Positions 7,157 to 15,384 of a DNA stretch of 19,329 nt are shown here, in pieces. The notes under the pieces were generated by a model, which searched no databases, was not told the DNA's origin, and was given only the letters and a program-made list of their open reading frames with translations. Numbering within the stretch: position 1 is the stretch's first letter; each line of letters starts with the position of its first letter. Made by a program: the position numbers and the translations under genes. Origin of the DNA: DATKYV01 sp035528275 (GTDB lineage: Bacteria > Acidobacteriota > Terriglobia > UBA7540); the NCBI GenBank assembly GCA_035528275.1, contig DATKYV010000049.1, positions 1-19,329 on the forward strand, in the 5' to 3' direction.

Positions 7157-8767
7157 CTACCAGAAGATGATGTTCAATACGATACAAGTCCCAAGAATAC
7201 CCAAAGCCAGGATTCCGGGCCGATTGTACCAGGGCAGGCCCTCGATCTTCGGTCTCGGGGTCAGCGAGTAAACCAGGCCAACCAGTTCTTCTTCCTTCTT
7301 CGGCTCGGTGAAGAAGGTCACGATAACGGTGACGCCGAAGCAGATCGCGAAGGCGTATATGGCCTGGTAGAAATTCGCCGCCATGTCCGTCGGATAATGG
7401 ATGGCCCCAAAGGCATAGAGCGCGTAATGGCCCATCGCGCCCAGAGTTCCGCTGAGCAATCCGGAGAAGGCGGCGTTCGGCGTGGTCCGCTTCCAGAACA
7501 TTCCCAACAAAAATGTGCCGAAGAGCGGCGCATTGAAGAACGCAAACAAGAGCTGGAGATAATCCATGAGGTTGTTGAACCTCAGGACGATGAACGCCGT
7601 GGCGATGCCCGCCGCCACCGCAAACACCGTGGCGCACTTCCCCATCTTAAGATAGTGGCCGTCGGGTCTTCCCGGGTTGATGTGGGTCTGATAGATATCG
7701 TAGGTCCACACCGTGTTGAAGGCGGTGACGTTGCCCGCCATGCCCGACATGAAGCTCGCCAGCAGCGCCGTCAGGCCGATCCCCAGCAGCCCCGAGGGGT
7801 AGTATCTACCCAGCAGCGCCGGGATGGCGTTGTCATAACGCCCGTCGAGGAGTTTTGTGAGTGTGGGATCCAGGGAGATGGCCACCAGTCCCGGCAGGAC
7901 GATGAGCAGCGGGAAGAACATCTTGGGGACGGCGGCGATCAGCGGGGTGCGCTCGGCGGCGGCCATATCCTTGGCCGCCAGGGCGCGCTGCACAACGAGA
8001 AAGTCCGTGCACCAGTAACCAAACGAGAGGACAAAGCCCAAACCAAAAACCGTCCCGAACCAGTTGATGCCCATGGGATTCTGGCTGGCCGACCAGATAT
8101 TCGCCCAGGTGTGCGCGTAGCTGGGATCGGGCAAGCTGCGCTCCAGGCCCGCAAAGCCGCCCACTTCCTTCAGGCCCATGATCGCCAGGGGCAAGAATCC
8201 GAAGACGATGAGGAAAAACTGCAGAACCTCGTTGTAGATGGATGAGGTCAGACCGCCGAGATAGATATAAATCGCCACGATCGCCGCCGAAGCGACGACG
8301 CTCGACCAGAACGGCCAGTTCAGCATCCGCTGGAACAGGATGGCCATGGCGTAGAGGTCGATGCCCGAAACCAGCAGCGTGAGGACGGCGAAGGAGAGCG
8401 CGTTGAGTGTCCGCGTTTTTTCGTTGTAGCGCTTCTTCAGGAATTCCGGGACGCTGCGCACCTTGCTGCCGTAATAGAACGGCATCATAAAGACGCCGAC
8501 AAAGCACATCGCCGGCATGGCCGCCAGCCAGTAGAAATGATTGACGAACATGCCGTACTTGGCGGCGTTGGCGGCGTGGCCCATCACTTCCAGCGCCCCC
8601 AGATTCGCCGCCATGAAGGCCAGGCCGGTGATCCAGCCGGGGATGGATCGTCCGGAGAGGAAAAAGTCCTCACTGGTCTTCATCCGGCCGCGAAGCGCGA
8701 AACCGATCCCCAGAACAAAAATGAAGTAAATACCGATGATCGCGTAATCGACAGGGCTCAGATGCAT
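7157..8767 (-). CDS. SGLT-type sodium:sugar symporter (SSS family), probably galactose uptake
   Basis: The 536-residue protein is highly hydrophobic with a pattern of 13-14 membrane helices. The N-terminus (MHLSPVDYAIIGIYFIFVLGIGF, then SEDFFLSGRSIPGW) is typical of the sodium:solute symporter family, whose best-known member is the Vibrio Na+/galactose transporter of similar length. LTALLASFMSGMAGNVTAF sits where the family's sodium-site helix lies, but with GNVTAF in place of the more usual serine-rich NS-S/T-S segment. GGGGAG lies 5 bp before the ATG in the form GGGGAG-CTCCT. As first gene of an operon with galT and galK, galactose (or a closely related sugar) is the likely substrate; this is inferred from context. 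An uncertain TATGAT -10 precedes it. Confidence 0.92.
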   Translation of the reverse strand: MHLSPVDYAIIGIYFIFVLGIGFALRGRMKTSEDFFLSGRSIPGWITGLAFMAANLGALEVMGHAANAAKYGMFVNHFYWLAAMPAMCFVGVFMMPFYYGSKVRSVPEFLKKRYNEKTRTLNALSFAVLTLLVSGIDLYAMAILFQRMLNWPFWSSVVASAAIVAIYIYLGGLTSSIYNEVLQFFLIVFGFLPLAIMGLKEVGGFAGLERSLPDPSYAHTWANIWSASQNPMGINWFGTVFGLGFVLSFGYWCTDFLVVQRALAAKDMAAAERTPLIAAVPKMFFPLLIVLPGLVAISLDPTLTKLLDGRYDNAIPALLGRYYPSGLLGIGLTALLASFMSGMAGNVTAFNTVWTYDIYQTHINPGRPDGHYLKMGKCATVFAVAAGIATAFIVLRFNNLMDYLQLLFAFFNAPLFGTFLLGMFWKRTTPNAAFSGLLSGTLGAMGHYALYAFGAIHYPTDMAANFYQAIYAFAICFGVTVIVTFFTEPKKEEELVGLVYSLTPRPKIEGLPWYNRPGILALGILGTCIVLNIIFW

Positions 8768-8793
8768 AGGAGCTCCCCGAAGCGCGAACTTCT

Positions 8794-8799
8794 ATCATA
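8794..8799 (-). promoter_or_regulatory. Candidate -10 element for the gal operon
   Basis: TATGAT (minus strand, 8799-8794) lies 27 bp before the symporter start codon. A -35 is poor (TTCGTT at about 16 bp). The 111-bp gap between the giant secreted protein gene and the operon contains no obvious repressor palindrome. Confidence 0.3.
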
Positions 8800-8878
8800 G
8801 ACGGATGGAAAAGTAAACGAAGGGATTTGCTCCGGTCCGGACACGGCGCGAGGAGGCGAATCAGATGACGCAGACCTT

Positions 8879-11800
8879 CTAATTCACCCTCAAAGTGACG
8901 GTGGCACTGCGAGTGATTCCCTCGGAAGTCGCGGTCACGGTCAGCGTGTAGTTCCCGGGGGGAGTTCCCTGCTTGGGCGCGGGGGCGCTCGCCGAGCCGC
9001 CTCCGCCACAAGCGATCCAAAGAGCGGCGGAGAGTAACACTCCCCCCAGACCCAATCGGGCGCGACGTTTCGGGTTCCTCCAACCGGCCAATGCCAGGGA
9101 AGTCAGAATGAAGAGCCAAAGCATCCTGAGGACGACCGGTGCGGACGGCATGAAATCATCCGGTCTGCTGCCTGTCGTCGGCGCGAGCGAGCTCGCCGTA
9201 GTCTTGATCGTCACCGCCGCCGTCGCGGAACCCGATCCGTTAACGCTGACTTCCTCAGGGGCGACTGTGCAGGCCGCCGCCTTCGGCGCGCCGCTGCAGT
9301 CGAGCGAAACCTGGCCGCTGAATCCCGCCATGGGATTCAGAGTGAGTGAATAGGTGGCCGTCTCGCCCGCGCTGACCGTTGCCGATGCCGGTGTGGCGGA
9401 TATCGAAAAATCCGTGCCCATTCCCGAAAGGCCCAAGGTGAACGATTCACTCAATGGATTGTGAGTGATGGCGACCGCCCCGGTGTGGCTGCCGGCAACC
9501 CCCGGGGTGAAGGTCACGCTGATGGCGCATTGGCCGCCGGCTGCCACACTGCCCGGGCAATTGTTCGTCTGCGCAAAGTCTCCGGTGGCCTCGATGCCCA
9601 GGATGTTCAGCGGCGCGTCGCCGGAATTCGCAAGGGCCACCGCTTGCGGCGGGCTTGTTGTCCCCACGGGCTGCTGACCGAATTGAAGTTCGGGAGGCGA
9701 AAGACTGATAACGGGTGCCACGCCTGTCCCCGTCAGGCTCACCGCAGTCGGGCTGTCGAGTCCGTTGTGACTGATGGTGAGGGCGCCGGTCCGCTCACCT
9801 CGCGCCACCGGCGTAAAGCTCACCTGCAGGGTGCAGGAACTTCCGGCGGCTAGGGTGGCGGCGCAATCTTTGCTCTCGACGAAATCACCGCTGATCGTGA
9901 TGCTTGAGATCTCCAGGGGGCGATTGCCGGCGTTGGTGAGCGTGAGCGTTTGGGGCGAGCTCGTCGCCTCGACGAGCTGATCACCGAACACAAGGAACGC
10001 CGGGGAGACTGACACCGCGGGCCCAAGACCGGTCCCGTTCAGGGCGACGACGTGCGGGCTGCCGGGCGCGTTGTCGACGATCGTGACGGCGCCCGCGATC
10101 GTTCCGGGGGTCAATGGCGTGAAGGTGACCGCCATGCTGCAGCCGCTGTCCACCGCGAGAGACTGGCCGCAGATGTTGGATTGCGCAAAGTCGTCGCTGG
10201 TGGAAATACTCGAAAAGGTCAGCAGAGCATCGCCGACGTTGCGCAGTGTGATCGTTTGCCCGGCGCCCGTCGTGCCCACGGACTGCTCGCCGAAACTGAG
10301 AGACGCGGGAGAAATCTCCAGCGCGGGGGCGGCCACTCCATTGCCGGCCAAATGGACCACGAATGGGCTTCCGGCGGCGTTGTGCTCGACGCTGACACTC
10401 CCGGTTCGAGGTCCCAATGCCGTGGGAGAGAATGTGATCTCCAACGCGCAGTGGCCACCCGGTGGGACGGACTCCGCGCAATCGCTGGTTTGCGCGAAAT
10501 CGCCGCTCGCCGATATGTTGGAAATCAGAAGTTCCGCGTCGCCGCTGTTGCTGAAGCTCACGGGCTGCGCGACGCTCGTCGTCCCCACGCCCTGGTCGGG
10601 AAACAGAAGACTGATTTCCTGCGGGGTTCCCACCGGTCGCCCGAGGTCCGCCATCTTCGCCACAAAACCCTCGAACGAGCCGCCCGCATAGACAGTCTGA
10701 AACGCCTCCGCGGATACGGGAAAATCAGTTGAGAACGTGCCGCCCGTGACGTAGGCGTTACCCGAAGAGTCCACCGCCACAGCGTTCCCCTTGTCCTGAC
10801 CGCTTCCGCCCAGATAAGTTGAGAACACCAGAGCGGTGCCGGCGTCGTCCAGCTTGGCGAGGAAGGCGTCGAAATGGCCGGCGCCGGCGGTTTGCAGGGG
10901 ACTCGCCACCGGAAAGCCGCCCCCCAAGTTGTAACCCGTGACGTAGGCGTTTCCACCTCCATCCGCTGCTACGTCCAGCGCGGCTTCCGCGCCCAGCCCG
11001 CCCAGGTAGGTGGAGTACAGGATTGAAGCGCCGCTGGGGTCCAGCTTGGTGACATATGCATCGACGCTTACACCTCCGCCCGCGGTCTGGAGAGCTCTCG
11101 CGCTCACAGGAAAATCGGTGGAGGTCGTTGCGCCCGCCACGAAGGCGTTGCCGTCGCCATCCACGGCGATTCCGTACCCGTACTCACTTCCCCTGCCGCC
11201 CAGGTACGTGGAGTAGGCGAGAGTTCCGCTTTCAGCACTCAGTTTGGTGACGAAAGCGTCGTAGCACGAGAACGTGCTGGGCTCGGCGCCACAGACGCCT
11301 GCGGCGTATGTTCCCTGCAAAGCGCCGGCAACAGGAAAATTGGCGGAGTTTGTGTAGCCGGTCACATAGGCGTTGCCCGCCGCATCCGCGGCGATGTCGT
11401 TCGCGAAGTCCTCACCGCTTCCTCCCAGATATGTGGAATAGACGAGCGCCGCGCCCGCCAGGTCGAGCCGGGAGACAAACGCGTCGTACGGTCCGCCCCC
11501 GTATGCCTCTCCAATCGCTCCCGCCGTGGTGGGAAAGTCGGGGGAGGAAGTAAAGCCGGCGAGCAAAACCTCGCCTCCGGGCGCCAGGGCGATGCCGTAA
11601 CCGTAATCATCGCCGCCGCCGCCGAGATACGTCGAGCTCACAAGAACCGAGCCCTGGGGATTCAACTTCAGGGCGAACGCGTCGTAGCCGCCTCCCATGG
11701 AGGATTGGAGCGGATCGGTCAGCGGAAAGTCCGCGGAATTCGTGTAACCGGTCACATAAGCGTTGCCGGAGGCGTCGACGGCGATTCCCATCCCGTAGTC

Positions 11801-13234
11801 TTCCCCACTCCCGCCGATGTAGGTCGAATAGACCAGAGCCGTGCCCGCCGCATTCAGCTTGGCGATGAAGACGTCAGGGCATGGATAGACATCGAGACCG
11901 CTCCCGCACGTGCCGCCGCCAGCCGCCTGAGCAGGATTGGAAAGCGGGAAGTCGGTTGAGTTGGTGTACCCAACCACATAAGCGCTGCCCGCCGCGTCAA
12001 CGGCGATTCCCTCCGCGTAGTCCAACCCCGTCCCGCCAAGATACGTGGAGTAGGCCAGGACGGGATCAATCACCAGAGGTCTCGTCCGGTCATAAGGAGC
12101 GATTTCGAAGCCGACTTCAAATTTTGAATTGTGAGTTGTGAATGGTGAATTAGCTGCGGGGGTCGTAGTTTGCGATTGTCGATTGTCGATTTTCGAGTTT
12201 CCAGTTTTGAATTTCAATTCGCGGAGCACGTAACGACCATCCACAAATTGCCGATTAGGGATTTTGGGATTGGGATTGGCGGCTTCCGTTGTCCACCGCC
12301 CGTTGTCCGGACCAACTGACAACTGACCACTGACAACTGACGAGTTTTCTTGATACACAATCGGCTTGCGGAAGCGAATCTCGCCGCCGCCCGCCGCGAT
12401 GAGCAAGTCGCCGCTCGCGGCCACGTGCACGGCGACGGGATTCGGGGTCGGGGATTCGGGATTCGAGGAAGTCTGCCGATTTTCGTTCTGCGATTTGTGT
12501 TTTTCGACTTTCGACTTTTCAGTTTCCAGTTTCGATTTTCCAACTTCAATCGCCAACCGAATCGCGCCCGGGTCGGCGCCGGGCGCGACGACGAAGTCAA
12601 ATTCCAACTGACGCCCCGGCGCGCCGGACTCTCCGCCACGCTTCGGCTGCTTGGCGTAGAAGACCAGGTCAATTCCCGGGAAGATTTGTTCAAACTTCAC
12701 GCGCCCGTAGGTCGGGACATCGGTGCGCCAATCGCGCGGATTCCTGCCGATCAGGTAGTGGGTCTTGCCGGGCTGCTCGGCGAGGCCGACGACGCGCGCG
12801 TTGGGATTGCCCTCCGGGAAGGTCAGGCGCAGCACCGAAGAGGCAGAGGACATGGGATTTTGGATTTTGGATTTTGGGTTCCGGATTTTGGATTGACGAG
12901 TTTCGATTTTCGAGTTTCGAGTTTCCAGTTTCGATTTTCCAGTTTCGGACTTCAGCGCCGGGGCTGGTGACGCCTTTCGAAGTACCAGTACCGCTTCCGC
13001 CGGCATCAGGAAAAGCGTGTACCCTTCGCCGCGCGCCACAAATTTGACCTGGTCACTCCACTGGCCCCGGTTCGCCTCAAAGGCCAGGGGCAACTCGCCG
13101 TACGCTTGGGCGGCGAACAGCGCGCATGGGGAAAGAAGAATGCCGAGCGTCGCCGCGCGCAGAGAATTCCGAATCAGACCCCGGAGCGATTGCAGCGCTC
13201 CCCGCCCTTTGCCTCTCGCCCCGCGCCGCCCCAT
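8879..13234 (-). CDS. Giant secreted SBBP beta-propeller / choice-of-anchor-D protein
   Basis: A 1451-residue exported protein. Order: signal sequence (about 1-43, ending CALFAAQA); an N-terminal domain typical of SBBP proteins (LPLAFEANRGQWSDQVKF to RPLVIDPVLAY, about 47-392); seven repeats beginning STYLGG or STYIGG with GNAYVTGYT-like cores (about 393-870), expected to form a beta-propeller; four repeats of about 100 residues with a conserved Cys pair and FGxQxVGTT starts (about 875-1274, choice-of-anchor-D/ASH-like); and an Ig-like domain (1275-1451) interrupted by two hydrophobic segments (about 1366-1385 and 1394-1409) and ACGGGG. GAGGAG lies 7 bp before the ATG. Four low-complexity stretches in the N-terminal domain are encoded by heptad repeats. 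Surface display or secretion is likely; no enzymatic function is visible. Such proteins are numerous in Acidobacteriota. Confidence 0.9.
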   Translation of the reverse strand: MGRRGARGKGRGALQSLRGLIRNSLRAATLGILLSPCALFAAQAYGELPLAFEANRGQWSDQVKFVARGEGYTLFLMPAEAVLVLRKASPAPALKSETGKSKLETRNSKIETRQSKIRNPKSKIQNPMSSASSVLRLTFPEGNPNARVVGLAEQPGKTHYLIGRNPRDWRTDVPTYGRVKFEQIFPGIDLVFYAKQPKRGGESGAPGRQLEFDFVVAPGADPGAIRLAIEVGKSKLETEKSKVEKHKSQNENRQTSSNPESPTPNPVAVHVAASGDLLIAAGGGEIRFRKPIVYQENSSVVSGQLSVGPDNGRWTTEAANPNPKIPNRQFVDGRYVLRELKFKTGNSKIDNRQSQTTTPAANSPFTTHNSKFEVGFEIAPYDRTRPLVIDPVLAYSTYLGGTGLDYAEGIAVDAAGSAYVVGYTNSTDFPLSNPAQAAGGGTCGSGLDVYPCPDVFIAKLNAAGTALVYSTYIGGSGEDYGMGIAVDASGNAYVTGYTNSADFPLTDPLQSSMGGGYDAFALKLNPQGSVLVSSTYLGGGGDDYGYGIALAPGGEVLLAGFTSSPDFPTTAGAIGEAYGGGPYDAFVSRLDLAGAALVYSTYLGGSGEDFANDIAADAAGNAYVTGYTNSANFPVAGALQGTYAAGVCGAEPSTFSCYDAFVTKLSAESGTLAYSTYLGGRGSEYGYGIAVDGDGNAFVAGATTSTDFPVSARALQTAGGGVSVDAYVTKLDPSGASILYSTYLGGLGAEAALDVAADGGGNAYVTGYNLGGGFPVASPLQTAGAGHFDAFLAKLDDAGTALVFSTYLGGSGQDKGNAVAVDSSGNAYVTGGTFSTDFPVSAEAFQTVYAGGSFEGFVAKMADLGRPVGTPQEISLLFPDQGVGTTSVAQPVSFSNSGDAELLISNISASGDFAQTSDCAESVPPGGHCALEITFSPTALGPRTGSVSVEHNAAGSPFVVHLAGNGVAAPALEISPASLSFGEQSVGTTGAGQTITLRNVGDALLTFSSISTSDDFAQSNICGQSLAVDSGCSMAVTFTPLTPGTIAGAVTIVDNAPGSPHVVALNGTGLGPAVSVSPAFLVFGDQLVEATSSPQTLTLTNAGNRPLEISSITISGDFVESKDCAATLAAGSSCTLQVSFTPVARGERTGALTISHNGLDSPTAVSLTGTGVAPVISLSPPELQFGQQPVGTTSPPQAVALANSGDAPLNILGIEATGDFAQTNNCPGSVAAGGQCAISVTFTPGVAGSHTGAVAITHNPLSESFTLGLSGMGTDFSISATPASATVSAGETATYSLTLNPMAGFSGQVSLDCSGAPKAAACTVAPEEVSVNGSGSATAAVTIKTTASSLAPTTGSRPDDFMPSAPVVLRMLWLFILTSLALAGWRNPKRRARLGLGGVLLSAALWIACGGGGSASAPAPKQGTPPGNYTLTVTATSEGITRSATVTLRVN
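12120..12221 (-). repeat. In-frame heptad insertion D within the giant protein gene
   Basis: Two blocks (12120-12154 and 12166-12221) of consecutive 7-bp units such as AATTGTG, CGATTGT, CGATTTT, CGAGTTT (plus-strand spelling). They encode about residues 338-372, including KTGNSKIDNRQSQ and FTTHNSKF, between the family segments GRYVL and VGFEIAPYDR. Confidence 0.75.
12251..12341 (-). repeat. In-frame heptad insertion C within the giant protein gene
   Basis: Thirteen successive 7-bp units in unbroken phase, shifting from GGGATTT-like to AACTGAC units (the complement of the GTNGTCA type seen before xerC). They encode about residues 298-328 (VVSGQLSVGPDNGRWTT and following), between PIVYQE and VDGRYVL. 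Confidence 0.8.
12437..12546 (-). repeat. In-frame heptad insertion B within the giant protein gene
   Basis: Units 12437-12471 (GGGATTC type) and 12477-12546 (CGATTTT, CGACTTT, CCAGTTT types) keep a 7-bp phase with one 5-bp interruption. They encode about residues 230-266 (KSKLETEKSKVEKHKSQ and following), between AIRLAIEV and the conserved GDLLIAAGGGEIRFRKP strand. Confidence 0.8.
12855..12952 (-). repeat. In-frame heptad insertion A within the giant protein gene
   Basis: Fourteen consecutive 7-bp units, GGATTTT type then CGAGTTT/CGATTTT/CCAGTTT type (plus-strand spelling). Three units equal 21 bp, so the protein shows a 7-residue period: SETGKSK, LETRNSK, IETRQSK, IRNPKSK (about residues 95-127). 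It lies between AVLVLRK and the VLRLTFPEGNPNARV segment. Confidence 0.85.
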
Positions 13235-13339
13235 CCTCCAACTCCTCTAGCCTACCTATCGGCAGACAGAGGGGAGGGTGTGAACGAAAAATCGCGCCGC
13301 AGCGCCGCGCCGGTGCGTGACCCTGCCGGGAGAGGGCGC

Positions 13340-14377
13340 TCAGTTCAGGAAGTAGGTGCGATACAGGGTGTCGCGCTTGACGGGTCGGAAGCCGGCATCG
13401 GCGATCAGCCGGCGGAGCTCCGCTTCGTTGGTGGTGTTGGTGCAACCGGCGGCGCGGACGACGTTTTCCTCAATGAGGATGCTTCCCACGTCGTTGCCGC
13501 CGAAGCGCAGGGCGATCTGGCAGATCTTGTGGCCGGGGGTCAGCCACGAGGCCTGGACATTCAGAATGTTGTCGAGGTAGAGGCGCGCCACGGCGAGCGT
13601 CTTCAGGTAATCCACCGCCGTGGCTTCTTCCTTGATGAGATTTCCCAGCGAGGTGTGCTCGCGCTGGAACATCCAGGGGATGAAGGCGGTGAATCCGCCG
13701 GTCTCCTCTTGCAGGCGGCGGACGCGCTCGAAGTGTTTCAGGCGGTGCTCGAGGGATTCGCCGCAGCCGAACATCATGGTGGCGGTGGTGCGCAAGCCGA
13801 GCTCGTGCGCCGTGCGATGCACCGTGAGCCACTCCTCCGTCGTGCATTTCAGGCGGGCGATGCGGCGGCGCACTTCGTCGTCCAGAATCTCGGCGCCTCC
13901 GCCGGGAATGGAGTCGAGCCCGGAATCCATCAGCCGCGCAATCGTGTCGCGCAGGCTGAGGCTCGAAACCTCGGCGATGTTCAACACCTCCGGGGCCGAA
14001 AAGCAATGCAGATGAATCTGAGGGTAACGCCGCTTGACGCTCGACAGAAGATTCTCGTAGTAGTCGATCTTCAAGTCGGGATGCAGCCCGCCCTGCATCA
14101 GGACTCCGGTGCCGCCCAGAGCCACGGTTTCGTCGATCTTCCGGTAAATGGACTCGAGAGGCTGGATATAACCTTCCGGCGAACCCAGGGGCCGGTAGAA
14201 AGCACAGAACGTGCAATACTCAGTGCAGAAATTGGTATAGTTGATGTTACGGTCGATAATATACGTCACGACCTTCTCGGGATGCAGCCGCGTGCGGAGC
14301 GCGTCCGCCTCCATCCCCACACCCAGCAGATCGTCGGAGCGGAGCATCTCGAGAGCCTGGGAATTGGTCAGTGCCAT
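13340..14377 (-). CDS. mqnC: Dehypoxanthine futalosine cyclase (radical SAM)
   Basis: MqnC converts dehypoxanthine futalosine to cyclic dehypoxanthine futalosine in the futalosine route to menaquinone. The 345-residue protein has the radical-SAM cluster motif C51-TEY-C55-TF-C58 in the family context NINYTNFCTEYCTFCAFYR, then GGTGVLMQGGLHPDL and the SIPGGGAEILDDEVR segment typical of MqnC/MqnE/CofH enzymes. The N-terminus and length fit MqnC better than MqnE. GGTGG lies 7 bp before the ATG. It follows mqnA by 60 bp on the same strand, separated by a hairpin, so the two are probably one operon. The other futalosine genes (mqnB, mqnD, mqnE) are not in this window. Confidence 0.93.
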   Translation of the reverse strand: MALTNSQALEMLRSDDLLGVGMEADALRTRLHPEKVVTYIIDRNINYTNFCTEYCTFCAFYRPLGSPEGYIQPLESIYRKIDETVALGGTGVLMQGGLHPDLKIDYYENLLSSVKRRYPQIHLHCFSAPEVLNIAEVSSLSLRDTIARLMDSGLDSIPGGGAEILDDEVRRRIARLKCTTEEWLTVHRTAHELGLRTTATMMFGCGESLEHRLKHFERVRRLQEETGGFTAFIPWMFQREHTSLGNLIKEEATAVDYLKTLAVARLYLDNILNVQASWLTPGHKICQIALRFGGNDVGSILIEENVVRAAGCTNTTNEAELRRLIADAGFRPVKRDTLYRTYFLN

Positions 14378-14390
14378 GTGCGTTCCACCC

Positions 14391-14432
14391 GTCTCGGCAA
14401 GCGGGGCATGAATTTCCCGCCCGTCCCGAGAC
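14391..14432 (-). repeat. Hairpin between mqnA and mqnC
   Basis: GTCTCGG (14391-14397) pairs with CCGAGAC (14426-14432), and inside it GCGGG (14401-14405) pairs with CCCGC (14416-14420), forming a two-step stem in the 60-bp intercistronic gap. There is no T-run after it on the minus strand, so it does not look like an intrinsic terminator. It may be an mRNA stability or processing structure. Confidence 0.55.
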
Positions 14433-14437
14433 CCTCC

Positions 14438-15229
14438 TCAGGCAAAATACATGTCCCTCTCAACCGGAATGATGCCCACTTCCCGCGCCAGCTTGTAGAA
14501 AAGGCGCAGCCCCTTGCGGTTTTCCGCGTCCAAAGAATAATCGATATTCCGTGTGAGGTAACCCTTCACGCCCTCGGGATGCATGTTGAGCTGAGGAGCG
14601 TACTCGGCGGAAATCTCTTCGATGTGCGCCAAGCCGTAATCGCGGGATTTTTCGAAATCCTCACGAAAGCGGGAAATCTTCGCGTCTTCGCTGCCCACCC
14701 ACAGCGCGAAGACAAAAGGCAGGCCGGTGAACTTCAACCACTCCGCCGCCAGGTCGTAGACCTCAGGCACCTCACCCTCGTAAGTCAGGGCTGGGTCGCC
14801 GATCACCAGCGCCGCGTCGGCGCGCTTCAGCATGGTTTCCGGCTTGGGGGCGGAAGGCGTGACGGTAATCCACTGCGAGTAGAACTTGCGCATGAGAATT
14901 CTGAGCAGCGCCGCCGAGGTGCGCGAGGAGTTGTCGACGGCCACCGTCTTGATCTTCTCGATCGGAACGTTGCTCATCAGCAAGACGCTCTTCGCTTCCG
15001 ACTTGGAGGCGATGGACATCCCGGTGAGGATCTGCGCGCGCTCCATGCGCTGGTATTCGATGGAAGGGACAATTCCGATTTCGGCGCTTCCGCCCTTCAC
15101 GGCGTCGGCGCAGCCCGCCGGCGTCGTGAACGAAAGGTCATATTTGCCCTGCTGCTCGCCGCGCATCATGCCCCACACCAGGGGCACGCTGTTCAGGTAT
15201 TGGACGACGGAAACTCGGGGTAAGGTCAT
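14438..15229 (-). CDS. mqnA: Chorismate dehydratase
   Basis: MqnA dehydrates chorismate to 3-enolpyruvylbenzoate, the entry reaction of futalosine menaquinone synthesis. The 263-residue protein starts MTLPRVSVVQ followed by YLNSVPL (11-17), the hallmark N-terminus of the family, which has a periplasmic-binding-protein-like fold. AEIGIVPSIEYQR, SVLLMSNVP, VDNSSRTSAALLR and ADAALVIGDPAL are further conserved segments. Length is normal. It is first in a probable mqnA-mqnC operon behind a good promoter at 15258-15285. Confidence 0.95.
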   Translation of the reverse strand: MTLPRVSVVQYLNSVPLVWGMMRGEQQGKYDLSFTTPAGCADAVKGGSAEIGIVPSIEYQRMERAQILTGMSIASKSEAKSVLLMSNVPIEKIKTVAVDNSSRTSAALLRILMRKFYSQWITVTPSAPKPETMLKRADAALVIGDPALTYEGEVPEVYDLAAEWLKFTGLPFVFALWVGSEDAKISRFREDFEKSRDYGLAHIEEISAEYAPQLNMHPEGVKGYLTRNIDYSLDAENRKGLRLFYKLAREVGIIPVERDMYFA

Positions 15230-15257
15230 GTTGGTTATGAAGTCTGCTTAAGCTGCA

Positions 15258-15285
15258 ATCTTATCGCAGTTCTCGCTCCTGTCAA
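15258..15285 (-). promoter_or_regulatory. Sigma-70 promoter of the mqnA-mqnC operon
   Basis: A perfect TTGACA (15285-15280), a 16-bp spacer and TAAGAT (15263-15258) lie on the minus strand ahead of mqnA (ATG at 15229). Transcription would start near 15251, giving a leader of about 22 nt. This is the best promoter match in the window. Confidence 0.7.
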
Positions 15286-15294
15286 CGCTCCTAA

Positions 15295-15317
15295 GCGGCA
15301 GCCGAGCACGCTGCCGC
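15295..15317. repeat. Perfect inverted repeat between xerC and mqnA
   Basis: GCGGCAGC, a 7-bp loop (CGAGCAC) and GCTGCCGC form a strong GC-rich 8-bp stem, 10 bp upstream of the mqnA -35 and downstream of xerC. Only TTAGG follows it on the minus strand, so a classical U-tract is lacking; it could still end xerC transcription or be a protein-binding site. Confidence 0.55.
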
Positions 15318-15358
15318 CTTCAGCCTTCTACTCTCAACTCTTAACCCTCAACTTTCGC
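15317..15358. repeat. Heptanucleotide repeat array 3 (CTCTCAA type)
   Basis: Six 7-bp units (CCTTCAG, CCTTCTA, CTCTCAA, CTCTTAA, CCCTCAA, CTTTCGC) in strict phase, about 26 bp beyond the xerC stop codon. Confidence 0.75.
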
Positions 15359-15384
15359 CTTATGCCACCAGCCTTCATCCCGCC

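Noticed and set aside
13235..13339. Terminator for the giant protein's neighbourhood or a promoter in the gap before it
   Set aside because: There is a short T-run and a TTCACA, but no self-complementary stem next to the former and no acceptable -10 for the latter.
13106..15223. A 705-codon plus-strand open frame across mqnC and mqnA
   Set aside because: It is the antisense shadow of two well-recognised genes in GC-rich DNA; its translation has no domain and no ribosome-binding site is convincing.
15295..15317. Intrinsic terminator of xerC
   Set aside because: The stem is strong, but no U-tract follows on the minus strand, so I list it only as an inverted repeat.
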